This document shows positions 31,458 through 42,882 of a stretch of DNA of 64,000 nucleotides, one piece after another. This DNA is from Diacronema lutheri (taxonomy: Eukaryota; Haptophyta; Pavlovophyceae; Pavlovales; Pavlovaceae). The stretch's first letter is position 1. Each line of letters starts with the position of its first letter. The position numbers were made by a program, and so were the translations under genes. The stretch is taken from NCBI GenBank assembly GCA_019448385.1, contig JAGTXO010000015.1, positions 682,001 through 746,000 on the forward strand, in the 5' to 3' direction. The notes beneath the pieces are model-generated. The model did not search any database, was not told the DNA's origin, and worked only from the letters and a program-made list of their open reading frames with translations.

Positions 31458-34400
31458 ATGGGAGATGTGGACGAGCGCGAGGGGCTCGTCGCGGAGCGCA
31501 AGGTGCCCTCCAAACCTGACGGAGGGAGGTCTACACCGCCAAGGTTGGTACACAAACTCGCGCACGCGGCCGACCGCCGCCGAACCCAGCTCGAGCAGCG
31601 CGACGGTGAGCTGCGCGCGGCCGACGCCGCGCGCTTGGCGCGCGAACATGTTGGCGAGGCCACGAACGGCGAGCTCGTCGCTCGGCTGCTTCACGAGAAC
31701 TCGGAGCTCGCCTCGACGATTGCTGATCTCGAAGCCGCTCTTGCTGCCGCGGAGGGCAGGTCGCTCGTCGATTCGCCGCCCGCCGCGCCGCACGCGCACG
31801 AAGCGTGCGCGCCGCCGCGGCTCAGCGGGTACGGCGCGTGGCGCGCGCGCAATGACGCGCGCCTGCTCGAGCTGCGCTCGGGCGCGAGATCGTGGGCGCG
31901 TGCCGATCCACACCACGCCGTCACCCATGGCGTCTCGCCGCTCGAGCGCTTCGAGCGCCGGCGGCCGGGCCGCGGCCACGCCGAGCGCGGCGGTGCGCCC
32001 GGCGGTGCGGCGGGGCCCGCCGGCGCGGCCGCGTCGGCGCCGCTCTGCGCGCCCAGCTCGAGCGAGCCGGACTCGCTCGAACCCGCTGACGATCTGTGCG
32101 GCTCGCCGCGCGCCTCGCTCCCGCGCGCCGGCTCGCGCCGCGCGGCCAGCTCGCTGCCCGCATGCGGCACGAGCGCGAGCGGCGCCTTCGCCGAGGCGCT
32201 GCGCGAGGTGCGCGATCGCGTGGGCGCGAGCGTCGGGCTGCACGGGCTGGAGGAGGCGGCAGCGCTGCTCCTGCGCGGCAGCGCGCCGCGCGCGGTTGCG
32301 TCCGCGTGCAGCGACGGCGAGGACGAGCTGCACGCGGACGACGGCGCGCCCGCCGACGATGGGCCACTGGCACGCGACTGCACGGACGGCGCTGGCGGCG
32401 CGGCGGCGGCGCGCGCGGGCGACGAGGCCAGCGCCGCGCTCGCAGACGACGCGAGCGGCAGCGATCTCGACGTCTCGGCCGTCTCCGTGCCCACCTTCGA
32501 GTCGTACGACTTTGTGCAGGTCCGCTCGCGCCTGCGGTACGAGGCGGATGCGGCCGACGGCCACCGGGCGGCCGCAGACCGCGAGGAGCTCGTCGAGGTG
32601 ATCTTCAACGGCTTCCTCGGTGGGCGCCGCCGCCGCCACCGCCGCCGTCGTGCACGGCGCGCGCCGCTCGCACGCGCGCGCGTCCACGCGCCGCGCGCGT
32701 GCGCCGCGCCGCGCAGACGGCCGCCCGTCGCGCGCGCGCGCCTGCGCCTGCGCCCGTGCGGTGTGCGCGTGCGTGCGAAGGCCCTCTGCTCGTGGGCGCG
32801 CTGTGCGGCGTGGCTGCGTACGTGACCAACTCGGGGAGCAACTGGCTCGTCGAGCTCAAGTGGGAGTGGACATTTGCGCTGTTGCACGGCGGGCTGTGGG
32901 GACTCGTCGCGTTCCCGCTCTTCGCCGCGCTCTGCATCTCGTTCACCGCCGCGGCTGCCGCGCTCGCAATCCTCGCACCCGCCGCGTGCGGCTCGGGCAT
33001 CCAGCACGTGAAGGCGACGCTCAACGGGATCCGCGTGCCTGGCGCGCTCTCGTTACGCACGCTCGGCGTCAAGCTCATCGGTGCGCGCGCCGCCGCGCGC
33101 CGCGCCGCCCGCCCGCGCGCGTGCGCGCGCGCCGCCGACGCGCGCTCGCGCCGTGCCGCGCCGGGCGCGCGCGCGGGCGGGCGGCGGGCGGGCAGGCATT
33201 ACACTCGTCGTCGCGTCGGGTCTGCCCGCCGGGCGTGAGGGGCCGATGGTGCAGATTGGCGCGTGCGTCTCCGCTGCGGTGCTCGGCCTGTACCGAACGG
33301 CTCTTGGGATGCGTTGCGCACACACCACGCCTTCTGCGCAGGCGCGGCTGCTTGATGAGGTGAGTGGCGGGCAGAATTTTTTTTGGTTTTTTTGGGGTTT
33401 TCGGTTTTCTTTGTTTTGTCTGCGCGCGGCCGCGCAACGCCGCGCGCCACGCCGTCGCGCACGCACCGCGCCGAGCCTGGCTCCGTGCCGCGCCCTGCCC
33501 CTTCTCTCCACCCCGCCCGCAACCCCTCCTGCCGCACGCAGGACGTGCATCTGCGCGACTACGTGACGATCGGTGCGGCCGCGGGCGTCGCGGCGGCGTT
33601 CAACGCGCCGATCGGCGGCGTGCTCTTTGCGCTCGAGGAGGTGAGCACGGTCTGGTCGAGCCGGTTGACGCTGCGCTGCTTCTTCGCGTCGATCGTTGGC
33701 GCGGTGTGCAGCTCCTACTTTGTGTCCGGCGGGCAGCATGGCGTGATCGAAGACGATGCGCTCGTTGTCTTTGGCGATTACGACCTGGGCTCGACGCTCG
33801 AGCTGCGCGAGCTGCCCGTGCTGCTGCTCATCGGCGCGTGTGGCGGGCTGCTCGGCGCCGCGTTCAACGCGTTGAACGGGCGGCTCAACGCGTGGCGCCA
33901 GCGCGCGCACTCGGCGCGTGGCGCACTCCTTCTCCTCGCCGGCGGCTCGCGCGAGCGCGCAAAGGTGGGCGAGGCCGCGGCGATCGCGCTGCTCTGCGCG
34001 ACGCTCGCGTTCGTGCTGCCCCTCCTCTTCGGCTGCTCCGACGCTTCGACGCTCGCGGGCGATGCGGCGGGCGCGGGTGCGGGCGCCTCGCCGTCCGCGC
34101 GGCTCGGCGGGCGCGCCATCGACGTGCACTCGCTCCTCGTGTCCGTGCAGTGCTCGGCGGAGGACGGCGAGTACAACGAGATCGCGTCGATCACCCTCTC
34201 CAACCAGCACCGCGTCGTGCGCGCGCTCTTCTCACGGCACGCGAGCGGCGCGCTTTTCTCACCGCGCACGCTGCTCCTCTGCCTTCTGCTCAATCTCGCC
34301 ACGATGGCGGTCGTGCATGGCGCGGCGATCCCAGTTGGCCTCTTCATCCCGTGTATGACAATTGGCGCGCTCGGCGGACGGCTCGTCGGCGAGCTGATCG

Positions 34401-36040
34401 CCAACGCCGACTCGGTGCACGCGGCGGCGGCGGCGGCGGCCGAGGCCTTCGCGCGCGCGACGAACGCCACGGGCGCGGACGGCGCCGCCACGCCGACGGC
34501 CGCGGCGGCCGAGGCGGCGGCCGCCGCCGCGACCGCCGCGCTCGCGACGGCGGACACGGGCTTTTACGCGCTTATCGGCGCGGCGGCGATGGTGGGCGGT
34601 GTGACGCGGATGACCATCTCGCTCACGGTGATCATGTGCGAGTTCTCAAACGATGCGGGCGCGCTGCTGCCGCTGATGGCCACCGTGCTCGTCGCCAAAG
34701 TCGTCGGCGACATCTTCACGCCGTCGGTCACAGACATTGGCATCGCGCTCGCCGGCTTCCCCTTCGTCGAGGCGCACCCACCGCGACGCACCGCGGCGCT
34801 GTGCGCGGAGGACGTGATGACGCGCTCGGTCGTCGCCCTGCCCCTCGTCGCCACCGCGCGCGACGTGCACGCCGCGCTCGCGTACACCGAGCACGGCGCC
34901 TTCCCCGTCATCGACACGGGGCGCTCGCGCAAGTGCCGCCACCTCGCGGGCCTCGTCCACCGCTACCAGCTGCACGCGCTGCTCGAGCGAAAGGCCTTCT
35001 TCACCGACGACATGGCGGCGCGCATATGGCCGCCGTCGAGGCCGAGCGACACCGCGCCGCCGAGCTCGCCGCCGAGCGCCGGCGCCGGCGCCAACGCGCG
35101 CGCGCTGCCGGCCAGCGGCAGGCCGGCGGCGGCGGACGCGGCTGGTGCGGCGGTAGCCGAGGCGAACGTGCCGCACGCCGCGCCGCCGCGCGAGGCGGAG
35201 GCGGGGGCGGGGGCGGAGGCGGGGACGCTCGACCATGGTGGTGGTGGCGCGGCGTGCACGCCTGCTGCGCGCGCGCCCTCCGGCAGCGCGTCGTGCGCGT
35301 TGCACCCGGTGCCGCTGCCGCTGCCGCCGCCGCCGCCGCCCGGCGCAGCGCCGGCGCCGCTCGCGCGCCACAGCTCGCCGCTCATCGACCTGCCGCCCTC
35401 GCCCTCCGCCCCGCAGCCGCCGTCGCCCCCTCCGGCCGCGTCGGCGGCGGTCGCCGCGCGCAGCCCCGCCACGCCGCCACCGCGCGCGCCGCCACGGCTG
35501 CCGCTGTCCGACCTGACGCTGTCCGACCTGCTGCGCGCGCGCGCGCAGATGCGCCGGCCGGTCAGCGGCACGGCCGGCGGCGGCCACGACGCGGGCGGCG
35601 GCGTGGGCAAGCTGGGCGCGATGCTCGACCGCCTGTATGGCGCACCCCCGCTCCCGCCAGTCGGGTCAGTCACGCAACCGCCCCCACCGAGCCTTGCACC
35701 GTTGGAGCTCGAGATGCTCGTCGACCTGCGGCCGGTGATGGAGCTCTCCCCCCTCGCCGTGCTGCACACGTGCCCGCTCGACCGGCTGCACACGCTCTTC
35801 TGGAGCGTCGGCCTGCGTCACCTCTTCGTGTGTGACACGCGTAACAGCCTGATGGGCGTGATCACGCGCAAGGACCTCCTGCCCGACGTGCTGCGCGACG
35901 CGGCGGAGATGGTGCCGAGCGCCGAGGCCGCGCACGCGTGCTCGCGTGCGCGGCTCGACGGCGGCGGCGGCGTGGGCGACGGCGAGCGATGGCTGCCGCC
36001 GCACGTGCGCCGGAGAAACCGTGATACATCGATCGGCTAG
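31458..36040 (+). CDS. CLC-type chloride/proton exchanger with two CBS domains
   Basis: Exons 31458-32619, 32781-33080, 33196-33359 and 33542-36040 (TAG): 1374 residues. The N-terminal 390 residues are low complexity with a short coiled coil. The CLC core has GSGIQHVKATLNGIRVP (selectivity loop, usually GSGIP), GREGPMVQIGA (gating Glu) and GGVLFALEEVSTVWSSRLTL (the second Glu of EEV is the proton glutamate of exchangers; true channels lack it), then VPVGLFIPC-like sequence near 34330. The helix order and FFAS motif are closest to the CLC-6/7 endolysosomal type. CBS1 is VMTRSVVALPLVATARDVHA; CBS2 is VMELSPLAVLHTCPLDRLHT to GVITRKDLLPDVL. A 270-residue Pro/Ala linker separates them. It probably acidifies or loads vesicles with chloride. 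Confidence 0.88.
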
Positions 36041-36520
36041 CGGGGCGCCCCGTGCACGGGAGCTGGTGCGCGCGCTAGGGCCTAGGGGTCCCCCTCCCCT
36101 CCCCCCCCCCCCCCCCCCCCCCTGCACCACTTTCGCTTCGAGAGAGGCAATCATCAGTCCTGGACCACACTCACATTCCGTCCGTCGACGCGCGCCGCAT
36201 GAACACGCAGCGCGGGCCGTCACGCGGCAAAACCCAAATGCACGACGCAGTGCAGAAAAGCAGAAGAGCGCGCAGCGCGCGCCCAGGCTGACTGATGAAG
36301 AAGGACAGACCGGATTCTGACACCCCTGCGCGTGCGCCGTGTGGCGCGCGAGCGACCCGCTCGCGCAGACGCCCCATTGAGGTGGGGACGGCCGTCGCGC
36401 GGCGCGCGCGAGCGCGCCACAACCGTGCCGCAGGTCACGCCAATGCCGCCGTGCGACGGCTCGAGCCAGTCGCGCGCCAGTCGCGCGCGCGCGCCCAACG
36501 CTGAGCGCCGCGACGCGCGC
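36041..36520. other. Convergent intergenic region after the CLC gene
   Basis: About 480 bases with a run of about 23 C (36100-36122) directly after the CLC stop. No gene or terminator motif was recognised. Confidence 0.4.
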
Positions 36521-37850
36521 TCACGAGCTCTCGAAGGAGAAGAGCGCGCCAAGGATGTCCTCGTCGCGCTCGAGGAAGGTTGCGAGGTCCTGCGAATAGA
36601 TGGCTTGGCCGGCGAAGCCGAGCGCGTCACGGTTGAGCGAGCAGCTCGTGTTGAGCGGGTTGGCCCCGGCGGTCGCGAGCTCGTTGAGCTCGGAGCTGGC
36701 CGCACACGCGCCCACGCCCATGCTCACGCCCGCGCCCGCGCGCGGCTTGGCGGTGCCCAACGCGCGCGGCGAGGCGAGGATGCCCTCGCGCGCGCTACGG
36801 CGGCGCGCGGGCATAGAGCGCACGGGGCCATGCACTGTCGCTCCGTGGCTTGCACGCACGGCGCGCGCCGGCAGCACTGGCTCAAAGAAGAGGTGCTCGG
36901 CCGGGCTCGCACGCGAGACGGGCTCGGCGACGGTCATCGCCGTGTCCATGAGCGGCTCTGCGATCGTTGCGCGCGGCGTGGCGGCGGCAAGCGCAAAGGC
37001 GAGCGCTGGGCCGGATGGCGCGCGCGTGCTCGCCGCGCCCGCCGTCGGCAGCGCGATGAGCGGCTTGAGCTGCACGCTCGCGAGGAGCGTATCCTCGGCG
37101 CGCACGTACGACGCGTTCGGCTGGCGCACGAGCTGCACACGCGGCGGCTTCATATGATGGACGGCGTGCTTCTTGTCAATGTAGTGCACGAGGCAGCGCG
37201 ACGGCATAGGCGTTGTCGGGCGGCGGATGCTTGTCCGCGCGCTCGAGCCGACCGCCTCACCCGTCTTGGTCACGAGCTCGTAGCTCTCGTCGCACAGCCA
37301 GATCTCGTGCTTCTGGAGTGCGCGTACCGCGTCGTCGCCCAGCGCGCGGTCGCGGCGGTAGAGGTACTCGGTCACAAGCTTGCCGCCGCACGGTAGCGAA
37401 ATGACGCACGGCCGCGTCGATGAGGAGCTCAGCCACGAGATGCCGTCTTCGCATTCGCCGCGCCGCTGCTCGCGCCGGTCGGCCGCTTTACACCAATACA
37501 GCCGGTCGACGATCAGGATGAAGCCAGGCTGTGGTGGTTGTGGGCGGGGGGAAGGGGGGGGGGGGGGGGGTGAGGGGGGACAGAGCGGAGCGTCCGCACG
37601 CGTCCTCATACGCGCGTGTGAGCCGGCATCGCGCGAGCGCGGCGGCGACGGCGAGCGACGGCGGCGGCGCGTCTCGGCGCACCTGCGGGTGCGCGAGCAG
37701 TTTGGTCGGTGCGTCGTTGTCGAGGTGGACGACGGGGATGCCGTATTCGCGCTCGGGGTTGGCGCTGCGCAGGTACGCAGCGTACCACGCGGGCGAGAGC
37801 TCGAACGGGACGGTCAACCCAAAGCTGATCGGCGTTGACGGCTGCACCAT
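36521..37850 (-). CDS. Unknown conserved-looking protein
   Basis: Exon 1 37850-37683 and exon 2 37528-36521, intron 37682-37529 (GTGCGC...ACAG, with a poly(C) run on the sense strand before the acceptor); about 391 residues. The start at 37850 (MVQPSTPISF) gives a compact first exon. Well-structured parts are GLTVPFELSPAWYAAYLRSA, YGIPVVHLDNDAPTKLL, then FILIVDRLYWCKAADR, KLVTEYLYRRDRALGDDAVR and KHEIWLCDESYELV; the last 150 residues are low complexity. I do not recognise the family. The gene starts 147 bases from a divergent unknown gene. Confidence 0.6.
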
Positions 37851-37997
37851 TGGGATCTGCGGCGTGGTGGCTTGATGTTGACCCAGTTTGCCTCCCAGTT
37901 CCGCGCGCGAATAGCTCGCGCCGATGTTGAAAACATATGTGGACACTTTGGAGACAGGTTGGCACCAACAACCCACGGCTTAAACCCGTGGACCAAG

Positions 37998-39062
37998 ATG
38001 GCAAACTCCGCGTACGCCGCGCCCGGCGCGCACGCGTTCGGCATTCATCGCCCCGAATTTCAGTATGAGCGGCCCCTGCCGGAGACCTTCTCGATGCCCG
38101 CTCCCAAGGGGAGCAGCGGCGCGGCGTCCGCGTTCACGGCCGCATCATCCGCGCCCAAGCCGCCGCCCGAGTTGTCCAAGCGGCTTGGCCGCCTCTCGCA
38201 GCCGCGCAAGCTCAAGCCCAACCCGTGGGCGCTCGACCCCCTCGCCTCGCCGCGGCGTTTCTCCGAGCCCGCGCGCCGCAATGCGACGGAGACGGCCGGC
38301 ATGCGCCGCCCGTCGCTCGCCGCCCGGCCGTTCGCGAGCGCTTTGGGCTCGATCGCGCCGGCGCACAAGTCGGGCGCGCAGACCGCGCGCTCGACGACGC
38401 CACCGAGGGCGCAGCAGAGCCGGGAGTCCAAAGCCGGCGGCAAGGCTGAGCAGAAGAGCGCCTCGCCGCGCCAGCTGCGCTTCAGCGCGTTCGGCACCAC
38501 GGGCGTGTGCGCCGCCGCGTCGGCCTCGGCAGCGGCGCACGCCGGCACGTCCGCATCCGGCTCCGGCTCCGACGCGCGATCGGAGCGCGAGATCGAGCAG
38601 GACGCGCAGGCCAAGCTGCGCGAGCTGCAGGCCGAGCTCGAGCGCATGCGCGCCATCGAGCGCAAGACCGTCGTGCAGCTTGAGAAGACGGAGGCGGGCC
38701 TCGGCGTCTGGGCGGGCGCACGAGCTGCGCTTGCCCCGCCCGTGCAGCCGCCTCTGCCGCTCGTGCGGCCGGCGGCGGCGGCGGTGCGTGCCGCACGTTC
38801 GCCGCGTGCGTCGCGTCTTCCGGCCGAGCCTGAGCCGACCGCGTCCTCGCCCCTGTCAACGGGCGAACAACCCGAAACGGCCACGGGCGTGTGCACGTCG
38901 GCGGCCGTGCCGCCAATGCTCTCGTTTGCCGAGATGAAGGCGCAGCTCGCGGAGATGCGCGCGCAGCAGAATGAGCTCGCCTCCAAGCTCAACGCGCACG
39001 AGAGGGGCTTGAGCCTGTGGAAGAGCTCACTGAAGCAGGTCGCGCCCATCACGAGGAGCTGA
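37998..39062 (+). CDS. Unknown protein with C-terminal coiled-coil segments
   Basis: A single exon of 354 residues starting MANSAYAAPGAHAFGIHRPE. The first 60 residues look ordered (HRPEFQYERPLPETFSMPAP); the middle is Ser/Ala/Pro-rich. A coiled coil (EIEQDAQAKLRELQAELERM) and a second one (FAEMKAQLAEMRAQQNELAS) follow. There is no signal peptide or membrane helix. Family not recognised; it could be cytoskeletal. It lies head to head with the preceding minus-strand gene and tail to tail with PDAT. Confidence 0.6.
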   Translation: MANSAYAAPGAHAFGIHRPEFQYERPLPETFSMPAPKGSSGAASAFTAASSAPKPPPELSKRLGRLSQPRKLKPNPWALDPLASPRRFSEPARRNATETAGMRRPSLAARPFASALGSIAPAHKSGAQTARSTTPPRAQQSRESKAGGKAEQKSASPRQLRFSAFGTTGVCAAASASAAAHAGTSASGSGSDARSEREIEQDAQAKLRELQAELERMRAIERKTVVQLEKTEAGLGVWAGARAALAPPVQPPLPLVRPAAAAVRAARSPRASRLPAEPEPTASSPLSTGEQPETATGVCTSAAVPPMLSFAEMKAQLAEMRAQQNELASKLNAHERGLSLWKSSLKQVAPITRS

Positions 39063-39229
39063 GTGACGCGAGCCCTCGAATGTAACTGTCGGGTTGGGCT
39101 GACCTTGTCGCGTCGCTTTGACGGAGGGCCTCGCCGCGGTTTGGGCTGAGGAGGAGCCGAGTGACGGCAGACGGCTGGCTTTGTCGCGTCGCTTTGACGC
39201 ATGCGCGCTGGCGCACGCCCAGGCACGCC

Positions 39230-41212
39230 TCACAGGCTGCTCGCGTCGGCGGCGGCGAGCCGCGGGTCGATCGCGTCGGCAATCCGCGGGATCGCCGAAA
39301 CGATCTGGTCGTCGAGCTCGAGCGTGCGGCCCGCGGCGATCATGAGCAGATCGTCGAGCAGCGCGTGGTTGCCCAGGATGTCCACGTGCTGCGCCGTGCC
39401 CGGCCCGCCGCGCAGCGACGCGATGCCCTGCTTCTCGTCAGCGTACTCGCGCTGCACGATGTGCGCGCCCGCCGGGTTCAGGTCGCGCCGCTTCCGCCAC
39501 GCCGAGTAGCACGTGTAGCCGAGCGAGACGAGATTGACCGTGCCATCGCCGTCCGAGCTGCGCACGCCGCGCACCAGCGCCGTGCCGTTGCTCGCCGCCC
39601 GGTCGATGAGCCACGGCACGGCGTCGCCCGCGCGCAGCCCGTCCTCGGCGGGCTGCGCGCGCGCGAGCGCTTCGGAGACAATGTACGCGCGCTCGGTGGG
39701 GATGCCGACGCCGTACAGACAGGCGATCTTGAGGGAGGGTGCGTGCGGCAGCGGCGTGACCAGCGGGTTGTTCCACTCGCGCTGCGTCTCCCACACGGCG
39801 AAGGGCTTGCCGCGGTCCGCCCACCGCTCGTCCTGGCTGCGCAGCGCGTCGTGCCGCATCGCCGCGACCGCGTCCTCGACGGTGGCGTAGGGGCGGAACG
39901 CGGCGTCCGCGTCCGCCGCGTCGCGCTGGCCGAGCCACGCGCCGAGGCTCAACCCGAGCGCCGCGCCGCCCTCGCCGTCCACCGCACCGCCGCTGGCGGC
40001 GGCGTCGTCGTCGTCGGGCGCGCCGCGCGCATCGCCCCAGACGGCGTTGCCGCCCATCGGCACAAGGCTCTGCGCCGCGCCAAATGCGCGCATGACGCGG
40101 CGGCGCGTCGCAGGGCTGACGACCGCGTTGAGCGTCATGCCCAGCACGCCGGGCACCAGCGTGAAAGACGCCGAATCGCCCGCGCTGATGCCGCAGAGCG
40201 CGCACGATGCACCGAGCTGCGGCGCGCCGATGAGTGCGATCGTCTCAATGTGCTCCTCAATCCATGACGCGCGCGCGCCGCCGCCGTCGGGGTGTGGGTG
40301 GCTGATCCACTTGAGGAAGTAGGTCCACACGTTGCACCCCATCGAGTGCGCGACCACCACCACCTTCTCGCGACGCGAGCGCACGGCGCTCTCGACCCAC
40401 GCGCGGATCTGCGAGAAGAGCCGGTCGCGCGTCTCGAGGACGGCAAAAGGCAGCCGCCAGTCGTACGCGGCGAAGTGGAGCTCGGAGGAGGTGTAGCCGA
40501 TGTGCGCGAGGCTCTCGAGCACCGGCGCCCACACCCAGAACGAGCCCGCGAAGTAGTCCGCCGCGTCAAAGCTCTGCGCCGCGCGCACGCGCACGCCGGG
40601 CGGGTCGGCGCCCGTCACGCCGTCGAGGTCCATGTGCCGCAGCCAGCAGTCCTTGGCGGTGGTGAGGAGCGAGAGCATGTCGAGCGTGCCCCACAGCCGC
40701 CGGCGGAACTGCGCGCCCGCGCACTCGTGCCCTTTCCACAGCTCGAGCCCCGACGTGACGAAGCCGGGCACCATGAGGATCGGGTGCTTCGCCGACACGC
40801 CGTGCGCCGCCGCCCGTAGCCCCGGCAGGCCGAGCCCGCCGGCGGGCGCGGGCTCGCGGCTCGGTAGGCTCGGCAGATTCTGCGCGTACTCGGCCAGCGC
40901 GTCGCGCACCACCCCTTCGGGGAAGAAGTCAAGCAGGTGGCCGAGCGCGCCGACCTGCCCATCGCGCGCCGACGCCGCCGCCGACGCCGCGGCGGCGACA
41001 TCGGCCGGCTGCCACGGCGAGGCGGGGCGCAGCACCTCGCGCCCGAACAGGCCAATCGCCACGCCGAGCACGCCGACCACAATCGCGCTCGCCAGGCCGC
41101 ACCCGCAGGACGCGCTCGCGCGCGCGCGCGGCGCATCGGCCGCTGGCGCATCATCGGCCGCGACGCGCGCCTTGGCCATTCCGGGCACCGCTTCCGCCCC
41201 GTTTGAGTTCAC
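39230..41212 (-). CDS. PDAT: Phospholipid:diacylglycerol acyltransferase
   Basis: Intronless, 660 residues. One N-terminal membrane anchor (about residues 40-57, ASAIVVGVLGVAIGLFG), then a lumenal LCAT-like alpha/beta hydrolase: HPILMVPGFVTSGLELWKG (oxyanion/lid region with the family's Trp), FWVWAPVLESLAHIGY, YDWRLPF, nucleophile Ser290 in VVVVAHSMGCNVW (family: GHSMG), Asp in DGDGTVNLVSLGYTC and His in AQHVDILGNHALLDD. PDAT moves an acyl group from a phospholipid to diacylglycerol, making triacylglycerol at the ER. Length and domain order match the yeast and algal enzymes. The start could also be the second ATG (residue 12). Only 24 bases separate it from the stop of the upstream glycosyltransferase gene on the same strand. 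Confidence 0.92.
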   Translation of the reverse strand: MNSNGAEAVPGMAKARVAADDAPAADAPRARASASCGCGLASAIVVGVLGVAIGLFGREVLRPASPWQPADVAAAASAAASARDGQVGALGHLLDFFPEGVVRDALAEYAQNLPSLPSREPAPAGGLGLPGLRAAAHGVSAKHPILMVPGFVTSGLELWKGHECAGAQFRRRLWGTLDMLSLLTTAKDCWLRHMDLDGVTGADPPGVRVRAAQSFDAADYFAGSFWVWAPVLESLAHIGYTSSELHFAAYDWRLPFAVLETRDRLFSQIRAWVESAVRSRREKVVVVAHSMGCNVWTYFLKWISHPHPDGGGARASWIEEHIETIALIGAPQLGASCALCGISAGDSASFTLVPGVLGMTLNAVVSPATRRRVMRAFGAAQSLVPMGGNAVWGDARGAPDDDDAAASGGAVDGEGGAALGLSLGAWLGQRDAADADAAFRPYATVEDAVAAMRHDALRSQDERWADRGKPFAVWETQREWNNPLVTPLPHAPSLKIACLYGVGIPTERAYIVSEALARAQPAEDGLRAGDAVPWLIDRAASNGTALVRGVRSSDGDGTVNLVSLGYTCYSAWRKRRDLNPAGAHIVQREYADEKQGIASLRGGPGTAQHVDILGNHALLDDLLMIAAGRTLELDDQIVSAIPRIADAIDPRLAAADASSL

Positions 41213-41236
41213 GCTTTCACTTTTCAGTTTTCATTT

Positions 41237-42784
41237 TCACCCTTTCGCAGGCGCTGTCCGAGACTCCGAGTCTGAGCGACGGCCGAGAGCCCTGGTCCGG
41301 CCCGCCCCGGCGGGCGCAAGGTGCGCCGCCCACGCGGGAAAGCGCTGGCTCGCGCCGCCGTCCTCGAACTGCAGGTCGATGTGCCGCTCGTGCAGCGTGA
41401 GGTTGAGCCAGATCGCAAACTCCGAGAGCGCGGACGTCGTCTTGAGCAAAAAGTCGCAGCGCGAGAGGAGGAGCGCATCGAGGAGCGCGTCGGCGCCCTT
41501 GTCGCGCGCGCCGAGCGCCGCGTCGCGGATCACGTTAGCCGAGCGGTAGCCCGGCTGGCGGAAGACGACCGCATCACCATACCGCCTCACCATCTCGCTG
41601 AGGTAGGTCGCGTCGTCCGTCGCGACGAAGACGAGGGCGCGCGGGTGCGCCGCGAGGAAGGCGTCGACGAAGGCGTAGTAGCGCGCGGGCGCAACCTTGC
41701 GCCGCACCACCTTGTCCGTGCCGCGCAGGTGGACGCCGAGCATCGGAGCGCCCGCCCGGCCACGTAGCCAGCGTGCGCGCGCGTCGGCGGCGCGCGCGAG
41801 GAGGGGCGCGCGCACGCGCACGTGCCGGCGAAGGTAGGCGTGCGCCGTCCGCCTTCGATCGAGCCACCAACTCGGCTCATACACGTCGGTGCGGCCGTAG
41901 GCGCTCACGAGCCGGCCGCCGTCAAAGCCGCCGAGGAGCTGGTCTTTGTACAGCAGCGGCAGCGACGCGACTCGCACGGAGCGCACGCGGGAGCCGTTGG
42001 GCAGCGTTGGCGAGCCCAGCCGGTACGCCGAGACCGGCTCGAAGTAGTAGTCCCACACGGAGTCGAGACCGCCTTCAGTGAGCGCGCGTGCCTCCCAGTA
42101 ACCGTTACGCCCGGCGAGGCAGTCGTCGGGTGAGGTGAGCACGTGCTCTCCAAGGTAGACAACGGGGACGAGGTTGTGCCGCGCGGCGTAGCGCAGCTGG
42201 TTAATCACGCGCTCCACCTGCGCGAAAAGGCCGTGGCCCAGACACTCGCTCACCACGAGCAGCACGTCGACGGCGCGTCCGACGCCGCTGTCGCCGCGCG
42301 CCGCCGCCGCTGCCGTCGCCGGCGTGGGTGTGAGGAGGGGCACGCTCGAGCACTGATAAGCCAGGTAGTGCGCGCCGGCGTCGCACACCGTGCTGCCCGG
42401 GCGCGCGACCGAGCGCAGCGGCTCGGCCGGGCACGCGCACAGCGCGCGCTCGCGCGGCGGCACGTCGCCGTGCCCCTTGCAGAACGCGCGCGCGGGCGGC
42501 GTTGGCACCACGCCGGTGATGCGGCCCGCGGCGGGCATCGAGCCAGGCACGCACTCTATGCGGTACGTCGCGCACGTCCGCTCGACGAGCCGCGAGGCCG
42601 AGCCCAGGTCGCGAGACGGAGGCGCGGCGGGCGCGCGCGCGGCCGGATCCGCCGACCGCGGCGCGCGCGCGCGGGCCGATACGTTGACGACGACATATGG
42701 CGCGGACGGCGCGCGAAAGAGGTGCGCCAGGCAAAGCAGCGCGGTCACGCCGCCGACCGCGAGGAGGACGCGCGGCATGGGCAT
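41237..42784 (-). CDS. Fucosyltransferase-like type II membrane glycosyltransferase
   Basis: Intronless, 515 residues from the ATG at 42784. A short cytoplasmic tail and a signal anchor (VLLAVGGVTALLCLAHLF) indicate a Golgi type II protein. The catalytic region starts near residue 150 (VVSECLGHGLFAQVERVINQ), and GVHLRGTDKVVRRKV matches the HxRxTDK donor-binding motif of alpha-1,6/O-fucosyltransferases (NodZ/FUT8-like). ALVFVATDDATYLSEM and ALLLSRCDFLLKTTSALSEF are the usual later motifs. GDP-fucose use is inferred from family only. The gene is divergent from holocytochrome c synthase, 98 bases apart. Confidence 0.75.
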   Translation of the reverse strand: MPMPRVLLAVGGVTALLCLAHLFRAPSAPYVVVNVSARARAPRSADPAARAPAAPPSRDLGSASRLVERTCATYRIECVPGSMPAAGRITGVVPTPPARAFCKGHGDVPPRERALCACPAEPLRSVARPGSTVCDAGAHYLAYQCSSVPLLTPTPATAAAAARGDSGVGRAVDVLLVVSECLGHGLFAQVERVINQLRYAARHNLVPVVYLGEHVLTSPDDCLAGRNGYWEARALTEGGLDSVWDYYFEPVSAYRLGSPTLPNGSRVRSVRVASLPLLYKDQLLGGFDGGRLVSAYGRTDVYEPSWWLDRRRTAHAYLRRHVRVRAPLLARAADARARWLRGRAGAPMLGVHLRGTDKVVRRKVAPARYYAFVDAFLAAHPRALVFVATDDATYLSEMVRRYGDAVVFRQPGYRSANVIRDAALGARDKGADALLDALLLSRCDFLLKTTSALSEFAIWLNLTLHERHIDLQFEDGGASQRFPAWAAHLAPAGAGRTRALGRRSDSESRTAPAKG

Positions 42785-42882
42785 TGCCGCATGCGCCGGG
42801 TCACGCGATCCCGTTCCGCGCCATTTTCTGTGTGCCAAGCTCAAGCACCTTGACAAGCACCCGCCGCCGTCGCGCGAATTCG

